Assembly (NCBI GenBank): GCA_023079485.1
Contig: CM041089.1
Span: forward strand, 12,663,001 to 12,727,000
Source: Archilochus colubris
Lineage: Eukaryota; Chordata; Aves; Apodiformes; Trochilidae
DNA length: 64,000 nt
Reading direction: 5' to 3'
A program made the translations under genes and the position numbers. This document shows, piece after piece, positions 13,801 to 22,960 of the stretch. Numbering within the stretch: position 1 is the stretch's first letter; every line of letters starts with the position of its first letter. The notes below the pieces were generated by a model. That model saw only the letters and a program-made list of their open reading frames with translations, ran no database searches and was not told the origin of the DNA.

Positions 13801-16800
13801 AGCATTTACCTGTTTTTTTTCCAGTCCATTAACTCTGGAGTGTTTCTCTGAAATACAGCTCTGAAATAACCAGAGGGCTGGGCTGAGAAGTGGTGAAGGC
13901 TATGTTTTATCTGCTAAAATAACAACTCTCCCTGGACTCCGGAGATCATGAGTAGAATTGCTGGCACATTTTACAGAAGGGAAAGAAGTCAATCTCAGGA
14001 AGGATGACTTGTTAAGAGGAGTTGTTTCAACCACAGACTCTTAAATTAGGAGTCATGTGGAAAGTCCTGGCATGAGCAGAGCAGTACTTTGAACCACATG
14101 AGAGGATTTTATGAGAAACAGAATTAAACAGCTGTTTAACCTTGCCTCATAATCTCAGCTGAGATCTCCAGGGAAATCCACACTGGTTTTTTTTTAGGGT
14201 AATCTAGATTACCTAAAAATATAGTCCTGGCACATGACTTAGAAGGGATGACTATCTAATGGAATGAGCATCCCCAAGCCAATTCTTAAGCAAAAACTCC
14301 TAGAGCAGCATCATGCGGCACTGGCTTCAAACCAACTAGTCCTATCCTCTCACCAGTATGGTTAACCAGTACCAGCTAACATCCCAAACTGGTACATGCA
14401 GTTTGCTGCCTGGCTCTGCATTGCATTGGCCGTTACCCTCAGGGCATCAGATTTTGGTGTTGCATCACATCACAGTAAAAAGGTTCCCCTTTTTATGGGT
14501 AAAGAAAGGGATTTCATTAAAATAAAAACAGATGAACATGTAGCTTTTTTTTTCTGTACAGGTGCAGGTGTTGTGGGCAGTAAAGTCTGTGTTTGTACCT
14601 CACAGTTGTGCAATCACCACTGGCACAGAACAGAGCACATTCCTCCATTAATCATCAGGAAAAGATTCTTTTAAAGGAGAAATCTCAGTCTTGCAGACAA
14701 AGAATCTCATCTCTTTGTTTACCTGGGTGCTGCCAGAGCTGACTCCCTTTGATATGTGAGAGATTAATAATGATACATGCATCCAGGGGAAGGAGGCAAA
14801 AGAGAAAATTCTGGAGAGCCCTCACAGATATTCACCTGAGCTCTTCCTTGTGCTGACAGCTGCATCAATGTATTATCATCTAATCCAGGTTCTGCTCTGT
14901 CTGAATTGCTCCTTCTTCCCTGCAGTGCTGAAAATCACCTCCTTTCAGAAATGCTGGAGAGTCTCTGAAGCTCAGACCATTATACAGCTCACCATGGCAG
15001 ATCTCATTGTCTGACACATGCAGCTCTTGATGGAGTAATTTGCCCTTGACAAGCAATTTTGTGCATGTCCCTCTGAGATTCTTAGAATTAGAGGACTCTC
15101 TCTTTACTCCACCACATTCCTTAGGACTGACTCTTCACACCACAGTGTTTTCCTAGGCTGTTATTTTCACTCCTCCCTCCCCTACCCCCATCACTTTAAG
15201 TTCTAACTGAGTTTCCTTCCTTTGTTTCTGGAAGGAAAGATTCATACCCAGGAAAATGGGAGGAAGGAAAGTGTTCTCTGCCTCTAGAGGATCCCTTTTC
15301 AATTAAGAGCTTCACAGCAAGCTCCAAATTAAATGCAGCAAGGTATTCACCTTTTCAGTGGGGGACTGGTGTTTTGTGGAGCTGGGAATACTGGAACAGC
15401 CTGGATCTTCAGTGCCTATTCTGACTGCTGAGCCACCTGGTAATGTTTTGGGGAAAGCCAGCTGCTAATCTCAGAAATATTTCCAATCTAAAATGAAGAT
15501 CACAATCCTCTGATCAGAGGAAGTGTAGGGAGACCTATCACAACCTGGCTATAGTTTAAAAAAAACACCAGAGAGGTGATGATTTTTCTCTTGTAAAGGA
15601 TAGATCCTCTCTTCCAGGCAGAGGCTGGGTGAGACATCATATGACAGATCATGTATCTTACAAGGAATGTTGCAGGTGATGTTTATCTAAGGGGAAGTTC
15701 CCCTGTTCTTCTGTAGATCCAGCATTCAGTGTTGCCATTCCCACACCCTTCCTTTAATTTAGAAGCCAAAAAATGAGGCTGAGCCATCCTGTTACAATTC
15801 CTCTGGAGTATCAATAGACCAGCAAAGTGTCTTCACCAGGCTTCCAGCTGGCAGAAGCACTGCTGGTTGCAAGATGACTAAACTTACTTCCCTGTTTATT
15901 TCTAGGCTTTGGCAGCACGTTACCAGTGCAATTAGCAAAGGCGATCAGCACAAGGCCACCCAGGAAAAATTTGTGCTGGAAGAGGAGCAGAGGAATGCTG
16001 CCCGAGAGAGGAAAGAGAATGGCACAGAATGGAAACCACTGCTCTTCCAGCAGGATGCCACAACCAGTGAATGGCACTACAAATATGAGGAGTGAGTGGA
16101 GGGCTTGGGGGTTAGGAACAGACCTCACCACTCGAGTCTCCAGGGGCATGAGCAAGGTTACAGACCTGTCATTTGGGGTCTACCATTCCTGGGCTTGCTG
16201 TTTCTGAGCTCTGTGTCATTATTAGAATGCATATTCCTGATAGGAGCTGGGAATAGCTGGGAATGAAGGTTCAGCAATGGAAAATCTGCTGTGCCATTGG
16301 TACAGTTCCCTGTTGCTGCATTCCAGAGCTGACAAGTGTGCTCTCCACCCCTGGCAAGAAGGGGAAAGCCTCCGGAGGCTGAGCCCCCCTCGTTTTTTGC
16401 TAGGAACTCTGAATGTGAGGTATCTGTTACTCCTCACACTGCACCTGCAGAAGCTTGGGTCACTTCAGGGGTGGATGCCTGCCCTAATGCATGTGGAATT
16501 AGTGTGTTGCTCTTACAGAACACACCTGGTGTGGGATTCTTACTTTTCTGATGTTTTTTTTCCTTTTGTCTCAAAAGCTTAAGACCTTGGGATCCTTTGA
16601 ATGACATTGCCCAATTTGAGAAGAATGGGGTACTTCAGACCATGGAAAGACATTTGTCCTCAAGGATGTCAAACCACAAAACCACCTGCATAAACAATCA
16701 AATTGCACGGCACAAGGTAAAGATCCTGTTTTGGGGAATGTAAGGCTTAAACTTTTAGATACCAAGCCCTTTCCTGCAGCATTTTTATGTAAGCACAGCA

Positions 16801-19800
16801 TAGGCTGAAAGGTCTGTTTTGGGTAAAGATAGTTTATTAATCTAGACCTGCAATATTCTACCATCATTAATTCCAAATAATTATAACTTTTTGTTGACAT
16901 ATCCTATCCCTTTTGTCATTTTGATTCCCAAGTTAGTGACAGGGACTTTTATACTGGGTTTTGCACATGACTGAGCTGAACTTCACTGTGCAGTGTTTCC
17001 AAAGCAGAAAACTTCCCAAAGTGAGGATGTGCGCAAGGTTTTGGAGTACACAACTGAGATCCTGCAGCTCCACTTTCAGTCTTTACCATCTACCTTTATC
17101 ATTCCTCTTAGACAAGACAAGAAACCTCTCTTCATCTTTTCCCTTAAGCAGGGGTGATACATTCTTATTCCATTTCATCTTTGGAGTAATAAGTCATGCA
17201 TAAAACACTCCGAATATGCAGAAATGCTGAGCTAGCTATCTGTAACCAATATTACACTGAGGAACTCATATCTTACTGTGAATATAGACTTTTATAATCC
17301 AAATGTCTCTGAAACAATGGGAAAGTTGAGGTTCATAACTGCTTTTCAGACCCTCCAATGAGAACTATTTGAATCAATGGGTCTGGTTTACCCACTCAGG
17401 AGGCAGGGAGGAACTTTCCAAACTGCATCAAGAAATGAGGTATAAAAGTTCAGTGACATTTAAATTTTTCAGGCACCTTTTGAAAAATCTTCAGGAAATT
17501 TTGTTCTCTTTTTTTTTCTCTTTTTATCCTTTCTCTTACATATCTGGTTGGGGGGTGCACAGTGCAGCAAAATAACTATGACATCCATTGCTAGTATGCC
17601 TCAGTTAAAACCACACCAAGAATGATTTTAGTGGTGCCTAAAGGCTGTTATTAGCTGGGAAAATGCTTCTGTGCAGGGCATGGGCCTGAAGTAGCTGGCA
17701 GGAGGCTATTCACTAGGACTTGCTGAGAAAGCAGTCAGACTTCACAGTTTCCCTGATATTCCCCAGCACCCCGAATTATTTTCTTTAAAGCCAAACACAG
17801 AAGTCTTCAATCTGACAGTGACTGAGTCTTTTCATCCTGGTTTTATCCAGAGGGCTGCCACAGACTGCAGGCGCCGCAAGGCCAGCGATCAGCCGTCCAA
17901 CCACAGCCAGAACACAGAGAGCAGCTGTTCCACTCCAGAGTCAATGCAGGGGCTCTCAGATGATGATGGCAAGTATTTGGGGAGCACTGGGCCAAACTTT
18001 AACTTCTTCCCTCTGTACCTTACTCCTCGAGGCAGCCCTAGGGCCGTTCCAGTTAATACCATGGGCATACAACCCACAGGAAAGCAAAGAGAATGTTCTG
18101 CTTTTCTGTTCTCTGTGTGTGACTCCTCCTTCTGCCTTCCATGCCAACAAGGGCTTCCCAATTCCTGGCACAGACATGTAGGAAAAATGCACTGCCATTC
18201 CAGTTAACAGATAGAAAACAGGTTTTCTTTCTCATTGCCTTGCCTCAGCCTTTGTTGGAGGTGACCTCGAGTGTTTCAGAGATGAGGACAGGTGTGAGCA
18301 CTTCATTCCCCTCCCCTCAGCTGGGGAGAGTGGTTCAAGAATTTGTTTCCTGTGAGTGAAGAAGAGGCCCCAGGCCAGTGACACAGGACCCATTCCATTG
18401 ACCCATGCCTTTGGGATGGAAGACTCTGTTTCCTTTCTCCTCCCCATGTTTCCATCTGACAGTGTTTCCCTAGGCTGTGACAATTTGATTACAGCCTTGG
18501 GGGTGAACCTGGTTTGTGTTGCATCTCCAGCACCAGAGATGGTGATGTAAGTATTTTCCTTCCTTCAACACTTTGCTGCAGGGTTTGAAAGCTTGTGTGT
18601 TCAGTGTGGCAAAGAAATGAATCACCTGAAGGAAATCCATTCGGCTGTCTTATCCCTACAGAGAGCCCAACAGGACATACACAGGTAACAAATAAATGAA
18701 CTTAAGAACTAAAATGCAGATAAATATTTATATAAAGCTCCTATCACCATCTTGATAAGCATTCTGGAACCACTCTGACTCATGGCACTAAGACCCATAC
18801 CTCCACCTTGGTCTCTAAGAAGCAGCAGGGGTGCAATTAAAGTGTTTCAATAGGTAACCTGTGAACACACAGGAAAAGCAAAACAATCTCCTTCCTGAAA
18901 CAGTGAGGAAATCTCTTACTCTTAGGACTCCCTTTATGGGGCAAAAAGCATCACCTCAGCACCTTAAACATCTCTTGTCAGTCTTGGTGCAGAACACCTG
19001 GACAAGTTGGGAGGAGCTGGGCCAGGTTCTGAATATAAATAAATCTCTGCTAGGCAAGAAAAGGTGTATGAGGGGGGGGGGGAGGTGTCCCTTCTTGTCC
19101 AGGATGTTATGAATTGGCTGTCAAGATGCAGGTCTGAACACTGGACTGTCTGGGTGAAAAGCACTGAATTCATCACACTTCTTGTATAAACAGGTTAGGG
19201 GTTTTTTGTGTGTGAGGGAAGCAGTGAACACAAGTGCCTTACCCCTATGCTGGTGAAGGACTTTGCCCCACAGACTCCTGGGGGGGAGGGTAGGGAAGGT
19301 ATTAAGTGCTACATCTGCTCCTGGGAGCCCAGCTGAGTGCCCTCTGCATGAGGTGTGTTCCAGCCCTCCAAAGGCTTTCAGTGGGATGGGGTCACACAAA
19401 AGATCCATGGCTTCTGGATACTTGGGCCATGGGGTTTAGGTTTATGACTGGATAGGTTTATGACTGGGTGATGACTGATGAAGAGATTTCTTGGGGTTTG
19501 TGTCCTTACATGCTCTGCCTGATCCAGCAGCAGCCAGGATTTCATAGCTTTCTGTTGGAAAGAGGTGAAGTCTGTGAGGCAGAGTCCTGTAGCCATGAGG
19601 GTGTCTCTGAGCAGGGTGTGTGTACACCTCTGGATGCACACTCCCTTCTGCCACACAGTTAAACACATCCTGCTTTCTTTTCCAGAAATCTCAGTGCTCT
19701 GAACAAAAAGTCCTTCCACAAGAAGGTCTCTTCTGAAAGCTTCCTCCTGGACTCTCGCTGTTGGTTTCTCCTCTGCATCTTTCTGACATGTCAACTGTTC

Positions 19801-19821
19801 ATTAATTATGTCTTCAAATAA
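1637..19821 (+). CDS. OSBPL5: OSBPL5 (ORP5), 3' part of gene, 14 coding exons
   Basis: ORP5 is a tail-anchored ER protein known to exchange phosphatidylserine for PI4P at ER-plasma membrane contacts and also to act at ER-mitochondria contacts. Coding exons: 1637-1856, 3521-3705, 5074-5155, 5765-5863, 6519-6615, 7567-7665, 8682-8779, 10738-10827, 13536-13672, 15906-16091, 16578-16716, 17851-17968, 18582-18684, 19686-19821. All junction phases agree, and the joined frame gives 595 residues plus a stop. In this numbering residues 1-73 are an acidic linker, about 80-430 the OSBP-related lipid-transfer domain with EQVSHHPP at 194-201, 478-550 a Ser-rich tail with a CxxC pair, and 576-594 a hydrophobic anchor. 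Human ORP5 is 879 aa, so roughly 280 N-terminal residues including the PH domain lie left of the window. The paralogue OSBPL8 is the main alternative; adjacency to CARS1 favours OSBPL5. The exon structure is read from sequence; the function comes from the family. Confidence 0.97.
3151..3292 (+). mobile_element. CR1 LINE fragment, decayed
   Basis: Matches the part of CR1 just upstream of its 3' end, with GAGCTGTTGGAAAGAGTCCAG, GCTATGAAGACAGACTGAGAG and TTGGGGTTGTTCAGCATGGAG equivalents. The same block appears, better preserved, at 49120-49260. It lies in an OSBPL5 intron. Confidence 0.75.
3521..3705 (+). CDS. OSBPL5: OSBPL5 exon: start of lipid-transfer domain
   Basis: Encodes the ENKSLMW and RPGMDLSRVVLPTF segments, the lid and start of the OSBP-related domain, then LEPRSFLNKLSDYYYHADLL. 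Acceptor CACAG, donor GTAAGC. It ends two bases into a Gln codon completed by the next exon. Confidence 0.96.
5074..5155 (+). CDS. OSBPL5: OSBPL5 exon: lipid-transfer domain
   Basis: Encodes the DDPYSRMKQVVRWYLSGFYK stretch. Acceptor TGCAG, donor GTAAAA. It ends on a codon boundary. Confidence 0.96.
5765..5863 (+). CDS. OSBPL5: OSBPL5 exon: KPYNPILGE motif and first half of OSBP signature
   Basis: Encodes GIKKPYNPILGETFRCCW and ends with EQ, the first two residues of the EQVSHHPP family signature. The KPYNPILGE segment lines the ligand tunnel in this family. Confidence 0.97.
6519..6615 (+). CDS. OSBPL5: OSBPL5 exon: VSHHPP signature
   Basis: Begins with VSHHPPVSAFHVSNRKDGF. The His-His pair is the family's PI4P-phosphate-binding signature and is intact. 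Donor GTAAGG; ends one base into a Gly codon. Confidence 0.97.
6824..6855. repeat. (CAA)n simple repeat
   Basis: Six CAA units followed by an A-rich run, in an OSBPL5 intron. Confidence 0.85.
7567..7665 (+). CDS. OSBPL5: OSBPL5 exon: lipid-transfer domain core
   Basis: Encodes NSLSALLDGKAKLMFLNRGE followed by an MPYAHCKG-type segment, part of the beta barrel. Acceptor TTGTAG, donor GTAAGT. Confidence 0.96.
8682..8779 (+). CDS. OSBPL5: OSBPL5 exon: LYGTMTMELGGKV segment
   Basis: Encodes the LYGTMTMELGGKVTI strand and an AELEFKLK end. Acceptor TTTCAG, donor GTAGGA. It ends on a codon boundary. Confidence 0.96.
8780..10737 (+). other. OSBPL5: OSBPL5 intron, 1.96 kb
   Basis: Single-copy-looking sequence. 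The open frame running on from the exon to 9016 is read-through, not a gene. No repeats or RNA genes recognised. Confidence 0.7.
10738..10827 (+). CDS. OSBPL5: OSBPL5 exon: PFFGG segment
   Basis: Thirty codons encoding PFFGGSASINQISGKIKSGE and an LASLDGHW end. Acceptor CTGCAG, donor GTAACA. Confidence 0.95.
10828..13535 (+). other. OSBPL5: OSBPL5 intron, 2.7 kb
   Basis: No coding segment. It holds a perfect 10-bp tandem duplication (GACATTGTTT twice) near 12161-12180 and otherwise nothing I recognise. Confidence 0.65.
13536..13672 (+). CDS. OSBPL5: OSBPL5 exon: C-terminal half of lipid-transfer domain
   Basis: Encodes a diverged segment with AEMFWNPTSEVRKQRLKRH and then EEQTDTESE. Acceptor CTCAG, donor GTAAGG. 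It ends two bases into an Arg codon. Confidence 0.95.
13673..15905 (+). other. OSBPL5: OSBPL5 intron, 2.2 kb
   Basis: No coding segment, repeat family or RNA gene recognised. Short frames here lack any family resemblance. Confidence 0.65.
15906..16091 (+). CDS. OSBPL5: OSBPL5 exon: SxxLWxxV and KxxxEExQR region
   Basis: Encodes LWQHVTSAISKGDQHKATQE, an EEEQRNAARERKE helix and a WHYKYEE end. This is the conserved C-terminal helical region of the OSBP-related fold. The donor GTGAGT begins inside what would otherwise read GAG TGA, so the intron removes an apparent in-frame stop. Confidence 0.95.
16578..16716 (+). CDS. OSBPL5: OSBPL5 exon: PWDPLNDIAQFE end of lipid-transfer domain
   Basis: The first base completes the Asp codon; then come RPWDPLNDIAQFEKNGVLQT and a less conserved tail. 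Acceptor AAAAG, donor GTAAAG. Confidence 0.94.
16717..17850 (+). other. OSBPL5: OSBPL5 intron, 1.1 kb
   Basis: Nothing beyond ordinary intron sequence and a pyrimidine tract near 17500-17530. Confidence 0.6.
17851..17968 (+). CDS. OSBPL5: OSBPL5 exon: Ser-rich tail, GC donor
   Basis: Encodes CRRRKASDQPSNHSQNTESS, then STPES and an SDDD end. The frame joins the next exon only if it ends at 17968, where the intron starts GCAAGT. That is a GC-AG intron with an otherwise strong donor. Confidence 0.92.
18582..18684 (+). CDS. OSBPL5: OSBPL5 exon: CxxC pair and amphipathic helix
   Basis: Encodes FESLCVQCGKEMNHLKEIHS and then an AVLSLQRAQQDIHR helix. A CxxC pair sits at residues 522-525 of the window peptide, and human ORP5 has an equivalent CPRC. 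Acceptor CTGCAG, donor GTAACA. Confidence 0.92.
18685..19685 (+). other. OSBPL5: OSBPL5 last intron, 1 kb
   Basis: Holds an eleven-base G run at about 19072-19082. No genes seen. Confidence 0.6.
19686..19821 (+). CDS. OSBPL5: OSBPL5 terminal coding exon: ER tail anchor
   Basis: Encodes a Lys-rich segment and then CWFLLCIFLTCQLFINYVF followed by Lys and stop (TAA 19819-19821). This is the single C-terminal transmembrane anchor that places ORP5 in the ER. Confidence 0.96.
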
Positions 19822-21010
19822 AATCACTACGTTTGGCAGCAATAACTATTACTGGCTGCAGGAGGGGGCCACTCAGACAAGGAGCCCAGCGAGGCACCAA
19901 AGCACTTTAGAACCAATGCGACAGAGGTGGAAGAAGTTGAAAAACGAGGTTAAAAAGGGACCTAGGAACCTGCAAAACTTTGTTCCTGCAGATTATGTCA
20001 TTTTTGCCTTTCACATGTACATCTTCAAGGACCTCTTAACCTGTATGGGCCTTAATGCTGAAGCCAAATGTAGCTTTAATTGTGCAATTTGTTTTCTACG
20101 TCATGTCATTTTCTGATGCAATTAAAAATTACCCAGCAGTATTGGTGCCCACAAAATGGTAAACACCCCACCATTTTGGAGAGCTCATGCCAGCCTGGTT
20201 CATAGATCTGTGAGTGAGGGAGTGCAGCTGAGGAGCTGTGAAGAACTGATGTCCACAGTGCCTGTCCAGCTGCGTTTAATTACGGGAGGGAGCACACTTG
20301 GTCCAAAAAGTCCACCCCCAGGATACTAAGTCATGATCTGTTTTGTCAGCACACACAGAATGGGACCTCAGGATATGTTTTATTTTCCTTTCCACAAGCA
20401 CTGTAAATATTCACACTTTCCTAGAGCCATTCCTCATGAGGAAATGGGATTTAGTTTGGTTAGGGAGCTGGCTGGTGTCCTGGACTGGGCCCATCGAGTA
20501 TAATGTCAGACATGCCTGTTCATTAAACCTGGTCACTTATTATGGTTGTTATTATTTGCTATGTGGCTGTTTTATAATATCACCCACTAGTGTTGTAGAG
20601 AGGAATCTACTGCCCCAGGCTAGGTGAGACAGATGGGAGTGATAGATGTGTTCGTGTGTTTGGTCGTAGGCACATTTATTGTCAGAGGTCAGGAAGGAGG
20701 AAGGGTTTTGCCACTGCATTGTTCAACTCTGTTAATAGTCTTCCTATTTTACACCATTTTTTAAAGATTTGCAATATTTTCTGTAGACTGCAGACAATAC
20801 TAAGCCTTTCTTTTCTGGCCTGAAGTAGTTCCAAGTGGTAAGTACTGCTATATATACAGCCTTAAAATACTTAGTGGTGGTGCCAGTCTGGGCTATCTTT
20901 CCATGTAAATGTTTCCAAATTTTTAAGTACATTCCTTGTCATATTCCCCAGTTAGGGGAAACCTGTTTGTGCTTGATCTGTTGAAATAAAACTACACACA
21001 ACTTTCAGTG
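19822..21010 (+). other. OSBPL5: OSBPL5 3' UTR with two AATAAA signals
   Basis: One AATAAA (19817-19822) overlaps the stop codon itself. A second lies at 20985-20990, about 1.17 kb downstream, and is the likelier main polyadenylation signal. The right edge is an estimate from the second hexamer. Confidence 0.6.
20985..20990 (+). terminator. Polyadenylation signal AATAAA, OSBPL5
   Basis: Canonical hexamer in an A-rich context. It is the only clear one between the OSBPL5 stop-overlapping hexamer and the next gene's promoter that fits a normal 3' UTR length. Confidence 0.55.
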
Positions 21011-22187
21011 GGCAGTCTGAGAAATTATTTGTGTATTTGAATTTTGTTTTGTGTTTAATAGCATTTTACAAGTAAACAGTTCTTAGGCTGTGCTTTTGAG
21101 AAGGAAAACTCCAAGAAAAGACCTTCAAGAATCTTAGAAATAGGTCATAAATTAGAACAGCAGTAGCATTTTGATGCTTCTCTGGCTCAAATTATCTGTC
21201 TTCTAATCGTAGCAACTTCTTCAAAATAAAACATGATTGCCTTGGTTTTTGCACATAAATGTGCAGACTTGTCTTGGACGTAGAAAACCTTTATGTTAAG
21301 GAGGTAACTTGATGATGGAGAATTGGCAGTTCTGTGGAATGAAGCACAGCTCTCTGACATGAACAGACAGGAGGGGAGCTGGCCGTTCAAGAAAAAAAAT
21401 TACAAATGATTAAGGGTGAGAGTGATAGAATTATTAGGAAAAAAAATATCTCCAGAAAACCAAAGGATTCTGCATCCTTGAGGAATCATCCTTGAAGACT
21501 GTCAACATTATCAGCCTAGTCTGGATGCCTTGTTGGAGGGTATCACCCTTATCACCCCTTTCTGAGAAAGTCTGACCCGTGCCACACGTGGTGTAAACCT
21601 CAGTGAGAAGAAGCCCTTCCTGGCTCCCTGTCCTGCAGTTCCAGCCTCTAGTAATGCCTGCCTGGCTATGCAAGGCACCTTGGAAGCATTTGCCCCTAAT
21701 GCTGTGCACAAGCATCTGTTATTCACCTGCCTAAATCTCCCTTCAGATGCTCAGCAAGTCAGTCCCTGCTCCTCTGGCCTGTCAGCACTGCCCTCCCCAT
21801 CACACACATCCCCCGTGGGTCTGCTTTTACTGATAGGAGCCTCCTCTGTAGGGATGGTTACATCTCTTGGGTACCAAATGTATTGTGGGTTTGAGAAATA
21901 ATTACTGGATTAAAAAAAAACAGACCTAACCAAAACCCCAAACCCACCTGAACCAAAGAGAAGCAGTGTGAACAGGAAGCCTTCAGTAGGTGTAAAGGAA
22001 ATGCTTGAAATTTTTTGGTTCATTTCCATTTTGCCAAACTACACACTCACAGGGATCACTGGGACTTGTTACTGCAATTAAATTAAACAAACTTTACCAT
22101 GTTACCAAGCAACAATCTGGAAATGCTTGTGCCATTAATTTTAATCCAATTTCAACATCTGGAGGTGAATGTCTCTACATGCCACTT
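21011..22187. other. Intergenic spacer between OSBPL5 and the TNFRSF gene
   Basis: No exon of either neighbour, no repeat family and no RNA gene recognised. Frames on both strands look random. Confidence 0.6.
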
Positions 22188-22459
22188 CATAGAATCATAG
22201 AATCATAGAATTGGCTGGGTTGGAAGGGACCTCAGAGATCACCGAGTCCAACCCTTTTACCACCATTGCGGTTGCTAGACCATGGCACTGAGTGCCACAT
22301 CCAGGCTCTTTTTAAATATCTCCAGACACGGAGAATCCACTACTTCCCTGGGCAGCCCATTCCAATGGCTGATCACTCTCTCCGTAAAGAAATTCTTTCT
22401 AATATCTAACCTAAATTTCCCCTGGCACAACTTAAGACCCTGCCCTCTTGTCTTGTTGA
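22188..22459 (-). mobile_element. CR1 LINE 3' fragment
   Basis: Begins with a CATAGAAT-type repeat and TTGGAAGGGACCTCAGAGAT, then runs through GAGTGCCACATCCAGGCTC and CTGGGCAGCCCATTCCAATG, all reverse complements of the CR1 3' region at 49315-49586. About 270 bp, 5'-truncated, inserted roughly 0.5 kb upstream of the TNFRSF start codon. Confidence 0.95.
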
Positions 22460-22639
22460 AAGTGTCATCATGGAGGATGAGAGGTGTTGAGGAAAATCAG
22501 GGCCAGAAATGTTGTGATACTTCTAGGTGGAGTAAGTGCTGGTGCAAAAAGTTGAGAACCCATTTAGGGCTCAAGAAGAGTTTGTGGGGCTGGGGAAAGA
22601 TTCTCACTCCATCTTCTCCCTCTCCCTGTCGTAGCCGGC

Positions 22640-22924
22640 AGCCGTGAGCTTTGGGTGGAGCGATCCCAATGGCGCTATTTCCTAGCGTGGTTCCTCCCTG
22701 CTCCCTATAGGTGCAAACCATGGTGCGGGTCACTCCTTAATCCATAGCGGAGCTCCCCGGGACACGCAGCCCCGGTTGGTCCCGCTCCTCCCCTCCCGAC
22801 TACACTGACGTGCGTGGGGGCGGGGGCGGCCAAGTCCCTCCCCGGGGCCGGATAAAGCAGCGGCAGAGCCACGGGAAGGTGTCTGAGGAGTGGGAAGCGC
22901 CGTGGAGCCTCTTCGGGAGCTGCT
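22640..22924 (+). promoter_or_regulatory. GC-rich promoter / 5' UTR of the TNFRSF gene
   Basis: CpG-rich sequence begins right after the CR1 fragment. It contains TGACGTG (22806-22812), overlapping GC boxes (GGGGGCGGGGGCGG, 22816-22829) and GGATAAAG near 22850 that could be a weak TATA element. The start site is not determinable. CpG richness continues through intron 1 to about 23850. Confidence 0.6.
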
Positions 22925-22960
22925 ATGGGAACGGGGTCTCCGGTGGTGCGACTGCTGCCG
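22925..22960 (+). CDS. TNFRSF exon 1: start codon and first half of signal peptide
   Basis: Encodes MGTGSPVVRLLP. The ATG has G at -3 and +4, a fair initiation context. Donor GTGGGT at 22961. The hydrophobic core is completed by exon 2. Confidence 0.85.

Noticed and set aside
14396..14674. 92-codon + strand frame with a hydrophobic start
   Set aside because: It could pass for a secreted peptide, but shows no family resemblance and no promoter or splice support within an OSBPL5 intron.
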